DNA of 64,000 nucleotides from Brooklawnia sp937867175 (GTDB lineage Bacteria > Actinomycetota > Actinomycetes > Propionibacteriales > Propionibacteriaceae), in NCBI GenBank assembly GCA_036821905.1, contig DAISIR010000008.1, positions 54,265-118,264 on the forward strand, read 5' to 3'. Of this stretch, positions 8,432 through 16,841 are shown in pieces. The position numbers and the translations under genes were made by a program. How positions within the stretch are numbered: position 1 is the stretch's first letter; each line of letters begins with the position of its first letter. The notes beneath the pieces are model-generated. The model did no database searches. It was not told the DNA's origin and saw nothing but the letters and a program-made list of their open reading frames with translations.

Positions 8432-9721
8432 ATGCTGCTTCTAACCCTCTTCTTGGTCTACCTCATCGGCGCCATCGCGATCGGCGTGCCGATCGCCTTC
8501 GCGCTGCTCTTCTGCTCAGTTGCGACTGGTCTGCACATGGGCGGCACCGCCACCAACCCAGCCATCATCTCCGCTCAGCTGATGCGCGGCACCGACTCGG
8601 TGACGATGATGGCGCTGCCGTTCTTCGTGCTCGCCGGTGAGTTGATGAACCGCGGTGGCCTGACCACCCGTCTGATCAGCTTCGCGAACATCTTCGTCGG
8701 ACGCGTCCGCGGTGGCCTCGGCTACGTGACGATCTTCGCCTGCCTGATGTTCGCCAGCCTCGTCGGCTCTGCCGTGGCGAGCACCGCCGCGCTGGGCGCC
8801 ATCCTCATCCCGATGATGGCCAACTCAGGCTATGACCGCGCCAAGTCGGCCGGCCTGGTGGCCAGCGCGAACCTCGTCTCACCGATCATGCCGCCGTCGG
8901 TGCCCTTCATCGTCTACGGCGTGGCCGCTGGAGTCTCAATCAAGTCGCTGTTCATGGGCGGTATTGCGCCGGCCATCTACCTGACCGCGGTGATGTGCAT
9001 CATCTGGTTCATCGTCTCGCGCAAGGACAACATCAGGTCCACAGATCCCAGACCCACGGCTGGCGAGGCCGCCAAGATCTTCGTGGATGGCCTGTGGGCC
9101 CTGCTGCTGCCGATCATCATCTTGGTGGGCCTGCGCAGTGGCATCTTCACCGCGACCGAGGCTGGCGTGGTGGCCGTGGTCTACGCCTTGATCGTGGGCA
9201 TCTTCGTCTACCGCGAACTCAAGCTGCCGGAGGTTTTCACCGGGTTGGTGTCGGGCGCGAAGATGTCGGCGGTCGTCATGTTCCTGGCCGCCAGCGCACA
9301 GGTTGCCGGCTACTTCATGACGATTTCGGGTCTGCCGAAGATCGTCATCGCCTTGTTGGAACCGCTCGTCGAGCGCCCGACACTGCTGATGGTGGTCTTG
9401 ATGGTCATCGTGCTCATTGTCGGATTGGCCATGGATGTGGTCCCGACGATCCTGATTCTGACCCCGATCCTTGTGCCGGTGCTGGAGGCCGCCAACATCG
9501 ACCTGGTCTATTTCGGCATCGTCTTCGTGCTGGCCAACGTGCTCGGCCTGACCTCTCCGCCGGTCGGCCCAGTGCTCAACGTAGCCTGCGCCGCCGGCAG
9601 GGTGAAGATGGACGACATCATCATGCCGGTGATCCCGTACTGGATCGCCCAGTCCGCCTTGGTGGTGGTGCTGGCCCTGTTCCCACCACTGATCATGGTG
9701 CCCTTGGGCTGGCTGGTCTGA
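8432..9721 (+). CDS. dctM: TRAP transporter large permease (DctM family)
   Basis: A 429-residue integral membrane protein of the ion transporter superfamily, normal in length for DctM with about 12 helices. Family-specific stretches include FFVLAGELMNRGGLT near residue 65, FASLVGSAVASTAALG near 110, SPIMPPSVPFIVYG near 150, and GLTSPPVGPVLNV near the C-terminus; the paired PP motifs mark the two helical hairpins that form the transport path. It begins 12 bases after dctQ and is followed by a strong stem-loop before uxuA. It forms one complex with DctP and DctQ; the substrate is inferred to be a uronate from the operon. Confidence 0.95.
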   Translation: MLLLTLFLVYLIGAIAIGVPIAFALLFCSVATGLHMGGTATNPAIISAQLMRGTDSVTMMALPFFVLAGELMNRGGLTTRLISFANIFVGRVRGGLGYVTIFACLMFASLVGSAVASTAALGAILIPMMANSGYDRAKSAGLVASANLVSPIMPPSVPFIVYGVAAGVSIKSLFMGGIAPAIYLTAVMCIIWFIVSRKDNIRSTDPRPTAGEAAKIFVDGLWALLLPIIILVGLRSGIFTATEAGVVAVVYALIVGIFVYRELKLPEVFTGLVSGAKMSAVVMFLAASAQVAGYFMTISGLPKIVIALLEPLVERPTLLMVVLMVIVLIVGLAMDVVPTILILTPILVPVLEAANIDLVYFGIVFVLANVLGLTSPPVGPVLNVACAAGRVKMDDIIMPVIPYWIAQSALVVVLALFPPLIMVPLGWLV

Positions 9722-9726
9722 ACTGG

Positions 9727-9764
9727 CAGACGGGGCGGGTGGCAGCGGCCAGCCGCCCCGTCTG
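9727..9764 (+). terminator. Stem-loop between dctM and uxuA
   Basis: CAGACGGGGCGG (9727-9738) pairs perfectly with 9753-9764. Inside it TGGC/GCCA add four more pairs beyond one G-G mismatch, leaving the loop AGCG. TTTCTCCTGT follows. It could terminate part of the dctPQM transcripts or protect the 3' end while uxuA is read through. Confidence 0.75.
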
Positions 9765-9808
9765 TTTCTCCTGTGGTCACGAAATCAAGATTGAGAAGGA
9801 TTATCAGC

Positions 9809-10885
9809 ATGAAGATGGGGATGCGCTGGTTCGGCCAGGCAGACGACACCATTCCGCTCGAGTACATCCGACAGGTGCCCGGCGTCACCCACGTGGTGGG
9901 TGCGCTGTTCGACGTCCCGGTCGGCGAGGCCTGGCCGCTCGACAAGATCACCGCCCTGCACGACCTGATCACGGCCGCGGGGCTCAACCTCGAGGTGATC
10001 GAGAGCGTGAACATTCATGACGACATCAAGATCGGCGGCCCGCAACGCGACTGGGCCATCGAGAACTACATCGCCACCATCAAGAACCTCGCCCAGGTGG
10101 GCGTGAAGGTGATCTGCTACAACTTCATGCCGGTCTTCGACTGGGTCCGAACCGACCTGCGACATCAACTTCCGGACGGCTCGTACACCATGGCCTACGA
10201 GGATGCCTTGGTGCAGGGCACCGCGCAGGAGACGATGGAGCGCATGCAGGCAGCCGCGGGCGGTCACAAGCTGCCGGGCTGGGAGCCGGAGCGTCTGTCG
10301 CACCTTGCCGAGTTGCTGGACGCCTATGCGCCGCTGGGCACCGATGGCCTGGCCGAGAACTTCAAGTACTTCATCCAGGCGATCATGCCGACCTGTGAGA
10401 CCTACGACGTCAAGATGGCGGTGCACCCCGATGACCCGCCCAAGTCGCTGTTCGGGCTGCCCCGCATCGTCAAGGACGCCGATGACATGCGCCGCATCGA
10501 GGCCTTCCACGACTCGCCGTACAACGGGTTCACGCTGTGCACCGGCTCGCTGGGCGAGAACCGGCAAAACGACCTGATCGCGATCATCTGCGAGTTCGCC
10601 GGACGCGACAAGGTGCCCTTCGCGCAGATCCGCAACATCAAGTTCACCTCCAAGGTCGACTTCCACGAGTCGGCGCATTTGTCGAGCTACGGTTCGCTGG
10701 ACATGTACGAGGTCATGAAGGCGTTCTACGAGTCCGGTTTCGACGGCTATGCCCGTCCCGACCATGGCCGCGACATCTGGGGCGAGCGCCGCCGTCCGGG
10801 TTATGGGCTGCATGACCGGGCCTTGGGCATCGCCTACCTGACCGGGCTCTGGGAGGCCATCAGCAAGGCCAACCCGCGCGGCTGA
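9809..10885 (+). CDS. uxuA: Mannonate dehydratase
   Basis: Converts D-mannonate to 2-keto-3-deoxy-D-gluconate in glucuronate breakdown. At 358 residues it matches the shorter Gram-positive form (E. coli UxuA is about 394). The N-terminus MKMGMRWFGQADD, the stretches ESVNIHDDIKIG and CYNFMPVFDWVRTD, and the metal-binding HPDDPP and LCTGSLG segments are characteristic of this Mn/Fe-dependent TIM-barrel family; the C-terminal YARPDHGRDIWGE is also diagnostic. ATG 9809 follows GAAGGA with eight bases spacing. As last gene of the TRAP operon it gives the operon its likely substrate. Uronate isomerase (uxaC), mannonate oxidoreductase (uxuB) and KDG kinase are not in the window. Confidence 0.96.
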   Translation: MKMGMRWFGQADDTIPLEYIRQVPGVTHVVGALFDVPVGEAWPLDKITALHDLITAAGLNLEVIESVNIHDDIKIGGPQRDWAIENYIATIKNLAQVGVKVICYNFMPVFDWVRTDLRHQLPDGSYTMAYEDALVQGTAQETMERMQAAAGGHKLPGWEPERLSHLAELLDAYAPLGTDGLAENFKYFIQAIMPTCETYDVKMAVHPDDPPKSLFGLPRIVKDADDMRRIEAFHDSPYNGFTLCTGSLGENRQNDLIAIICEFAGRDKVPFAQIRNIKFTSKVDFHESAHLSSYGSLDMYEVMKAFYESGFDGYARPDHGRDIWGERRRPGYGLHDRALGIAYLTGLWEAISKANPRG

Positions 10886-10892
10886 GCAGATT

Positions 10893-10932
10893 GCGACCGT
10901 TTTGCCCGGGTCCTGGCGGGCAAAACGGTCGC
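10893..10932. terminator. Bidirectional terminator between uxuA and the convergent MDR gene
   Basis: A perfect 15-bp inverted repeat, GCGACCGTTTTGCCC (10893-10907) with its complement at 10918-10932 and a 10-base loop. It sits between two convergent stops and the TTTT inside the arm gives T-rich sequence on either strand. A related arm occurs in the terminator at 52546. Confidence 0.88.
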
Positions 10933-10945
10933 GCTGTTTGCGGGA

Positions 10946-11944
10946 TCAGTCCCTACTGATGACAATCTTGCCGATCGACTTGGCCTCGGCAACCTCTTCG
11001 TGGGCCTGCCTGACGTTGTCGGCATTGAGACCCACAAGCTTCTTGACCATGGTGTGCCGCACGCGGCCCGCGTCCACCAGCGCGGCGACATTGGTGAGCA
11101 AATCGTGCTGCGCGACCATGTCGGGGGTGGCGAAACTGGACCGGGTGAACATGAACTCCCAGTGCACCGAGATCGACTTGGGTTTGAACGCCAGCAGATC
11201 GAACGGTTCGGGTGAGTCGATCAGCCCGAGACGGCCCTGCGGACGCAGCGCGTCAGCGAGATCGGCTTCGCGTCCCTGGGTGTAGGCCGAGAAGACCCGA
11301 TCGACCCCACCGGAGAAGATCTGCCGCACCTGTTCGGCCAGCGGCCGAGTGTGGTCGATGACGTGCTGGGCTCCCAGTTTGGTCGCCCAATCGCGCGTTT
11401 CGGGACGCGACGCAGTGGCGATCACCGTCAGCTCGGTCAGCGCGCGGGCCAACTGAATCATGATCGAACCGACGCCGCCGGCGCCGCCCACGATCAACAG
11501 GGTGCCCCGCTCCCCCGGCGCCACACCGAGCCGGTCGAAGAGCGCCTCCCAAGCGGTGATTGCGGTCAACGGCAGGCTGGCCGCCTCTGCGAATCCCAGA
11601 CTGCTCGGCTTGGCGCCCACGATGCGTTCGTCCACCACGTGGTAGGCGGAGTCGGTGCCGGGACGCTTCAAGTCTCCGGCATACCAGACCTCGTCCCCGG
11701 GGCTGAACAGCGTGACGTCAGCGCCCACCTGTCGGACGATGCCGGCGGCGTCGAAGCCGAGCACGCGCGGCTCATCGCCAACCGCGACCCGGCTACGTTG
11801 TTTGTAGTCGACGGGATTCACCGAGACCGCGCGCACCTCGACGACCAGATCGTGGGGGCCCGGCAGTGGCAGCGGCAGCTCAATGTCGCGCAGGTCAGCT
11901 GCCCCCGGGCCGAACGCGGCGACAGCCTTCATCGTTCCAGTCAT
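10946..11944 (-). CDS. Zinc-type alcohol dehydrogenase-like protein (MDR family, quinone reductase-like)
   Basis: A 332-residue medium-chain dehydrogenase/reductase. The GroES-like catalytic domain (VSVNPVDYKQR near residue 42, VLGFDAAGIV near 62) is followed by the NADP-binding Rossmann fold with GGAGGVGS near 155. The usual catalytic zinc ligands are not apparent, which agrees with the quinone-reductase-like branch annotated as zinc-binding alcohol dehydrogenase family. It probably reduces a reactive carbonyl or quinone with NADPH in the cytosol. It is a single gene on the minus strand, convergent with uxuA across the terminator. The start ATG 11944 lies six bases after TAGGGT (11951-11956), a leaderless promoter arrangement. 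Confidence 0.85.
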   Translation of the reverse strand: MTGTMKAVAAFGPGAADLRDIELPLPLPGPHDLVVEVRAVSVNPVDYKQRSRVAVGDEPRVLGFDAAGIVRQVGADVTLFSPGDEVWYAGDLKRPGTDSAYHVVDERIVGAKPSSLGFAEAASLPLTAITAWEALFDRLGVAPGERGTLLIVGGAGGVGSIMIQLARALTELTVIATASRPETRDWATKLGAQHVIDHTRPLAEQVRQIFSGGVDRVFSAYTQGREADLADALRPQGRLGLIDSPEPFDLLAFKPKSISVHWEFMFTRSSFATPDMVAQHDLLTNVAALVDAGRVRHTMVKKLVGLNADNVRQAHEEVAEAKSIGKIVISRD

Positions 11945-11950
11945 GACCCA

Positions 11951-11956
11951 ACCCTA
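11951..11956 (-). promoter_or_regulatory. -10 box (TAGGGT), leaderless promoter of the MDR gene
   Basis: TAGGGT on the minus strand, then TGGGTC, then ATG. The predicted transcript starts on the start codon; no ribosome binding site is present. Confidence 0.6.
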
Positions 11957-11970
11957 TGCTGCGGCCTGAA

Positions 11971-13044
11971 TCAGACATTGAACCTGAACTCGACCACGTC
12001 GCCGTCCTTCATTGCGTAGTCCTTGCCCTCCAGCCGCATCTTGCCGGCGGCCTTGACCGCAGCCTCGCTGCCCAGCTCGAGCAGGTCGTCGTAGCTGACG
12101 ATCTGGGCCTTGATGAACCCCTTCTGGAAGTCGGTGTGGATGACTCCGGCCGCCTCTGGGGCGGTGGCGCCCTGCTTGATCGTCCAGGCCCGTGATTCCT
12201 TCGGCCCGGCGGTCAAGAAGCTCTGCAGGCCCAGCGTCCGGTAGCCGACCCGGGCGAGTTGGTCGAGCCCGGGCTCTTCGACGCCGGCCTCGGCGAGGAA
12301 CTCGCGGGCCTCATCCTCTTCCATCTCGACCAGTTCGGACTCGAACTTGGCGTCCAGGAAGATCGCCTCGGCAGGGGCGACCATCTCGGCGAGCTTGCCC
12401 CGCAGGGCCTCGTCGGCGAGCTGATTCTGGTCGAGGTTGAAGACGTAGATGTAGGGCTTGGCGGTGAGCAGGAAGAGGTCACGCAGCGGCTCCAGATCAA
12501 GCCCCGCCTGGTGCACGCCCACGCCAGCGTCCAAGGTCTCGCGAGCCGCAAGCCAAGCCTCGTACTTCGGCCGCGTCTCCTTCTTGATCCGGGCCTCCTT
12601 CTCCAACCTTGGCAGTGCCTTGTCGAGGGTCTGTAGGTCGGCGAGAATCAGCTCGGTGCGGATGGTCTCGATGTCGGACAGGGGGTTCACCCGACCGTCC
12701 ACATGGGTGACATCGTCGTCGACGAAGACCCTTGTCACCTGACAGATCGCGTCCGCCTCCCGGATGTTGGCCAGGAACGCGTTGCCCATGCCTTCACCCT
12801 GTGAGGCGCCCTTCACGATGCCAGCGATGTCGACGAAGCTGACCGTCGCCGGCACCAGCCGATCGGACGCGTACATCTCGCCCAAGACCGCCAGGCGTGC
12901 GTCGGGGACGCCCACCACGCCCACATTGGGTTCGATGGTTGCGAACGGGTAGTTCGCTGCCAGCACCGTGTTGCGGGTCAGCGCGTTGAACAAGGTGGAC
13001 TTGCCCGCGTTCGGCAGGCCGACGATTCCGATGGTGAGAGCCAC
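11971..13044 (-). CDS. ychF: Redox-regulated ATPase YchF (Obg-like ATPase 1)
   Basis: A 357-residue translation-associated P-loop protein of normal length. G1 GLPNAGKST is at residues 9-17 and G3 DIAGIVKGAS near 72. The G4 position reads NLDQNQ instead of NKxD, which explains the family's preference for ATP. The C-terminal TGS domain carries FLTAGPKESRAWTI and the end KDYAMKDGDVVEFRFNV. It binds ribosomes and is linked to oxidative-stress control. The start is GTG 13044. TAGGCT lies eight bases upstream on the minus strand and no Shine-Dalgarno is present, suggesting a leaderless or near-leaderless mRNA. Confidence 0.97.
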   Translation of the reverse strand: MALTIGIVGLPNAGKSTLFNALTRNTVLAANYPFATIEPNVGVVGVPDARLAVLGEMYASDRLVPATVSFVDIAGIVKGASQGEGMGNAFLANIREADAICQVTRVFVDDDVTHVDGRVNPLSDIETIRTELILADLQTLDKALPRLEKEARIKKETRPKYEAWLAARETLDAGVGVHQAGLDLEPLRDLFLLTAKPYIYVFNLDQNQLADEALRGKLAEMVAPAEAIFLDAKFESELVEMEEDEAREFLAEAGVEEPGLDQLARVGYRTLGLQSFLTAGPKESRAWTIKQGATAPEAAGVIHTDFQKGFIKAQIVSYDDLLELGSEAAVKAAGKMRLEGKDYAMKDGDVVEFRFNV

Positions 13045-13113
13045 GAAGATTGAGCCTACCGCGAGAAGCAGATCGGGTTGCGGGCGCGCGGTGGGTCTGG
13101 ATCGTCCCCGGCT

Positions 13114-14373
13114 TCACGCGCCGGCCAAGAAGGCCCCGGTGACGGCAGTGAAGCCGATCTGGTCGGCAATCGCCGACAACTCCCGGATCGAATGCATGCC
13201 GAGCACAGCCACCCCGGCGTCCACGGTGCGCACGCCCAGCCGGGTGGCGGCCAGCGGGCCGAGGCTGCTGCCGCCGGGCACCGCGTTGTTGTTGACGAAG
13301 ACCTGGCCCTCCACCCCGACGGCGCGGCAGGCACGCGTCCAGCAGGCCATCGTGGTGGCATCGGTGCCGTAGCGCATCGCCGCACTCCACTTCAGCACCG
13401 GACCGCCACCGAGGGCGGGCCAGGTGGTCGGGTCGTGGCGTTCGGGACGATTCGGGTGCACCGCATGCGTGACATCGGCCGACAGACACCAGCCACGGTT
13501 CAACCATGCGTGGTGGGCGTCGATCGACAGCCCGTGGGCGGCGCTCAGCCGACGCAGCAGGTGGGCAGCGAACGGGCCGGACGCACCACTGGCGGTCTGC
13601 GAGCCGACCTCTTCGTGGTCGTGGACGACGAACAACTGCACATCAGCGGTCGCCTCGGCCGCCAGGAAGGCACTGAGCCCGGCGTGCACCGACAGCACGT
13701 TGTCCTGCCGGGCGGACGCCAGCAGTTCGCCGCCCGTCCCGATCAGGGCGGCCGGCTCGTCCGAGACCAGGAAGAGGTCATGGCCGGCTACCTGGTCTGG
13801 GTCCAGCCCCGTGAGGTCGGCGAGGTGGGACGTGAGGTCGGGTTCGGACGCCAGACCGACCAGCGCCACCAGGTCACGCTGCGGATCGATGTTGAACTCG
13901 CAATTCTGGGACCGGTCGAGGTGGATCGCCAGGCTCGGCACCCGAGCCAGTGCGCCACTGCGCACCAGATGGACGCCGCCTTGGAGGTCGACGAGGCGTC
14001 CGGCCACCACCAGGTCGCGGTCGAACCAGGTTGCCAAGATCGGAGCGCCGTAGACCTCGACGTTGGCCATCCGACTGCTGCGCCGCTCGTGGGCTCCGTT
14101 CGGCTTGAGCTTGAGCGCGGGCGAGTCGGTGTGGGCGGCGAACAGGCGCAGGCCCGTGCCCGACCCCCACCGGGCAGGCAGACGCCACGCCACCAGCGCA
14201 CCATCGCGCGTTGTGAACCCGAGCACTGGCAGCCCATCCCAAGGTTCGGTCTCGGCCACCGCACTGTATCCGGCAGCAGCCAGGCGGGCGGCGGTCACGG
14301 CCACCGCGTGGTACGAGGTGGGGCTGGCGTCCAAGAACTGCATCAGGTCGGCGGCGTGATCGGCAGGAAGCAT
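13114..14373 (-). CDS. M18 family aminopeptidase
   Basis: A 419-residue cytosolic dizinc aminopeptidase (aspartyl aminopeptidase/ApeB family), normal in length. FLDASPTSYHAV at the N-terminus and AAHTDSPALKLKP near residue 88 (first metal His and Asp) are diagnostic. VVHDHEEVGSQTASGA near 248 supplies further ligands and the general-base glutamate; GMHSIRE near the end carries the last histidine. It removes N-terminal, mostly acidic, residues from peptides. The start ATG 14373 sits six bases after TAGCCT and has no ribosome binding site, so the mRNA is probably leaderless. It is divergent from rmuC. Confidence 0.93.
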   Translation of the reverse strand: MLPADHAADLMQFLDASPTSYHAVAVTAARLAAAGYSAVAETEPWDGLPVLGFTTRDGALVAWRLPARWGSGTGLRLFAAHTDSPALKLKPNGAHERRSSRMANVEVYGAPILATWFDRDLVVAGRLVDLQGGVHLVRSGALARVPSLAIHLDRSQNCEFNIDPQRDLVALVGLASEPDLTSHLADLTGLDPDQVAGHDLFLVSDEPAALIGTGGELLASARQDNVLSVHAGLSAFLAAEATADVQLFVVHDHEEVGSQTASGASGPFAAHLLRRLSAAHGLSIDAHHAWLNRGWCLSADVTHAVHPNRPERHDPTTWPALGGGPVLKWSAAMRYGTDATTMACWTRACRAVGVEGQVFVNNNAVPGGSSLGPLAATRLGVRTVDAGVAVLGMHSIRELSAIADQIGFTAVTGAFLAGA

Positions 14374-14379
14374 GCAGAC

Positions 14380-14385
14380 AGGCTA
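14380..14385 (-). promoter_or_regulatory. -10 box (TAGCCT), leaderless promoter of the M18 aminopeptidase gene
   Basis: TAGCCT, then GCAGAC on the opposite strand (six bases), then the ATG at 14373. Confidence 0.6.
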
Positions 14386-14447
14386 GACCAGCGGGCTTTG
14401 CGAGTGGCTGCCGAGAAATGTCAGTGGGCCGAGGCAAAGTGGCTGCC

Positions 14448-15821
14448 ATGGATGCCATGGGGTTGTTGGTGCTGGTGGTGGCGCTGCTGATCGGCGCGGG
14501 GCTGGGTGCTGCGGTGATGCGTGAGATGATGGGCAGCAAGCGCATCGCCGATGCCGCCGCAGCCAGGACGGAACTCGCCCGGGCGGTGGCCGAGGCACGG
14601 GCGGTCGCCGAGCAGGCCCGAGCAGACGCGGCCACGGTCGGTGCCGAGTTGGCGGCTGCCAAGGCACAGCGGGACGCCGCGGTCCAGCGCGCCGAAGAAC
14701 TGGGCGCCGACCGGGCCTCGCTCGTCCAGCAGTTCAAGGTCTTGTCGGCCGAGACGCTGCAACAGCAGGGCCAGCAGGCCGACGTGGTGGCAGAACAGCG
14801 GCTGCGGGCGACCCGCGAGTTGATGGGGCCGGTTGAGAAGAGCCTGCTTCAGCTCAACGAACGCATCACCCAAGTCGAGAAGGAGCGCAGCCAGCTGGCC
14901 GCCGGGCTGCGCGAGCAGGTCAATACCGTGGTGACCACCAGCGAGAACCTGCGGCGCGAAACCAACGCCCTGTCCACGGCGTTGCGTCGGCCGCAGGTGC
15001 GCGGCGCCTGGGGCGAGTTGCAGCTCAAGCGTGTCGTCGAGATCGCCGGCATGCTCGACCACTGCGACTTCTACGAGCAGGCCAGCCAGACCACCGCCGG
15101 CGACGCCAAGATCCGGCCCGACATGAAGGTGATGCTCGGCGACGACAAGTTCGTCTTCGTCGACTCGAAGGTGCCTTTGGCGGCCTACCTGGACGCGATG
15201 GAGACCGACGTGGCCGAGCAGCGAACGGCCAGGCTGCAACAGTTCGGCGAGCACGTGAAGGGTCACGTCGACAAGCTGTCGGCCAAGCAGTACTGGACTG
15301 CCGACACCAATTCGCCCGAGTTCGTGGTGCTGTTCATCCCGAGCGAGGCGTTGGGCGCCGAGGCGCTGACGCAGCGTCCCGACCTGCACGAGTACGCGGC
15401 CACCAAGAACATCGTCCTGGCTACTCCGACGACCTTGATCGGGTTGCTGCGGGCGGTCGCGTACGGCTGGAAGCAGGCCGCGCTGGCGGAATCGGCTGCG
15501 GAGGTCTTCGCACTGGGACGTGAGCTGCACGACCGGTTGAGCACCATGGGCGGCCACTTCAACAAGCTCGGACGCGCATTGGCGTCGTCGGTGACTGCCT
15601 ACAATTCCACGCTCGGTTCGTTGGAGGGCCGGGTACTGGTCAGCGCCCGCAGGATGCGCGACCTGCGGGTCACCGACAATGAGCTCGCCGCCATGAGGGG
15701 CGTGGACGAATCGCCGAAGCTGATGAGCGCCCCCGAGTTGTTGGCCGACGCCGCCGCCGCCGAACTGGTCGCCGGGTCGCCGCAGCCGGCGAGTCCGGGC
15801 GTCCTGCGGCGGATGAGCTGA
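14448..15821 (+). CDS. rmuC: DNA recombination protein RmuC
   Basis: A 457-residue RmuC-family protein, linked in E. coli to limiting recombination at inverted repeats; the exact biochemistry is uncertain. An N-terminal membrane anchor (GLLVLVVALLIGAGLGAAV) is followed by an Ala/Glu/Arg-rich coiled coil at about residues 35-165. The RmuC core then starts with RRPQVRGAWGELQLKRVVEIAGM and continues with FVDSKVPLAAYLDAM and FIPSEALGAEAL, a restriction-endonuclease-like fold. ATG 14448 is chosen because it starts just before the helix; starts at 14418, 14439 and 14457 are in frame and cannot be excluded. Confidence 0.92.
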   Translation: MDAMGLLVLVVALLIGAGLGAAVMREMMGSKRIADAAAARTELARAVAEARAVAEQARADAATVGAELAAAKAQRDAAVQRAEELGADRASLVQQFKVLSAETLQQQGQQADVVAEQRLRATRELMGPVEKSLLQLNERITQVEKERSQLAAGLREQVNTVVTTSENLRRETNALSTALRRPQVRGAWGELQLKRVVEIAGMLDHCDFYEQASQTTAGDAKIRPDMKVMLGDDKFVFVDSKVPLAAYLDAMETDVAEQRTARLQQFGEHVKGHVDKLSAKQYWTADTNSPEFVVLFIPSEALGAEALTQRPDLHEYAATKNIVLATPTTLIGLLRAVAYGWKQAALAESAAEVFALGRELHDRLSTMGGHFNKLGRALASSVTAYNSTLGSLEGRVLVSARRMRDLRVTDNELAAMRGVDESPKLMSAPELLADAAAAELVAGSPQPASPGVLRRMS

Positions 15822-15857
15822 TCGGTGCTGACATCCGAGCCACCTAGACTGGCAGCC

Positions 15858-16841
15858 ATGACGCCAGCAGACCTGCACGCATCCACCGGCAAGCGCGTAG
15901 TGGTCGCCGCCCCGCGCGGCTACTGCGCGGGTGTCGACCGGGCAGTGGTGACCGTCGAGAAAGCGCTGGAACGCTTCGGCGCGCCGGTCTATGTGCGCAA
16001 GCAGATCGTCCACAACAAGCATGTCGTCGAAGGGCTCGAAGCCAAGGGCGCCATCTTCGTCGAAGAGCTGGACGAGGTGCCGGACGGCGCCCTGGTCATC
16101 TTCTCAGCCCACGGCATCTCACCGGCGGTGCGGGCGGAGGCGACGCAGCGTGGCCTGAATACCATCGACGCCACCTGCCCGCTGGTCACCAAGGTGCACC
16201 ACGAGGCCAAACGGTTCGCCGAGCAGGGGCTGCCGATCCTGCTGATCGGCCACGACGGCCACGAAGAGGTCGAAGGCACCACCGGCGAGGCCCCCGAGCA
16301 CATCACGCTCATCCAGCATCCCGAAGACGTCGACGGTATTGACCTACCCACCGACCAACCGGTGGCGTGGCTGTCCCAGACCACGCTCAGCGTCGACGAG
16401 ACCGCCCAGACCGTCAACAGGCTACGTGACCGGTTCCCGAACCTGGTCGACCCGCCGTCCGACGACATCTGCTACGCGACCCAGAACCGGCAAGACGCGG
16501 TGCGGCAGATCGCCGCGCACTCCGACCTGATGATCGTCGTCGGCTCCAGCAACTCGTCCAACTCGGTGCGGCTGGTGGAAGTCGCGCTGGACGCCGGGGC
16601 GCAGGCCGCCTACCGCGTGGACGACGCGTCCGAGCTTGACACCGCCTGGTTCGCCGGTGTCTCGCAGATCGGCGTCACCTCGGGTGCCTCGGTGCCGGAG
16701 TCCCTGGTCGAAGGCGTCCTGAGGCGTCTGGTCGAGTTGGGCTATCCCCCGGCCGCCGAGGAGAGGCTGGTTGAGGAATCGCTGACCTTCTCGTTGCCGC
16801 CGCAGCTGCGTCCGCATGACAGCCGGGGCCGGCGGCGCTGA
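15858..16841 (+). CDS. ispH: 4-hydroxy-3-methylbut-2-enyl diphosphate reductase
   Basis: Last enzyme of the MEP isoprenoid pathway; reduces HMBPP to IPP and DMAPP with a [4Fe-4S] cluster. At 327 residues it is normal. The three cluster cysteines are present: Cys23 in RGYCAGVDRAV, Cys107 in DATCPLV and Cys205 in DDICYATQNRQ. The substrate-binding SAHG (about 83) and HDGHEE (about 131) and the SSNSSNS loop are intact. ATG 15858 lies seven bases after TAGACT, so the transcript is probably leaderless. The stop overlaps the xseA start by one base, giving an ispH-xseA-xseB operon. Confidence 0.97.
   Translation: MTPADLHASTGKRVVVAAPRGYCAGVDRAVVTVEKALERFGAPVYVRKQIVHNKHVVEGLEAKGAIFVEELDEVPDGALVIFSAHGISPAVRAEATQRGLNTIDATCPLVTKVHHEAKRFAEQGLPILLIGHDGHEEVEGTTGEAPEHITLIQHPEDVDGIDLPTDQPVAWLSQTTLSVDETAQTVNRLRDRFPNLVDPPSDDICYATQNRQDAVRQIAAHSDLMIVVGSSNSSNSVRLVEVALDAGAQAAYRVDDASELDTAWFAGVSQIGVTSGASVPESLVEGVLRRLVELGYPPAAEERLVEESLTFSLPPQLRPHDSRGRRR

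Noticed and set aside
13078..14490. A 470-codon plus-strand frame across the M18 aminopeptidase
   Set aside because: The minus strand carries all M18 motifs; the plus frame has no family signature.
14421..16022. A 533-codon open frame antisense to rmuC and ispH
   Set aside because: It mirrors two well-supported genes on the plus strand; long antisense frames are expected in GC-rich DNA and the product has no recognisable motif.
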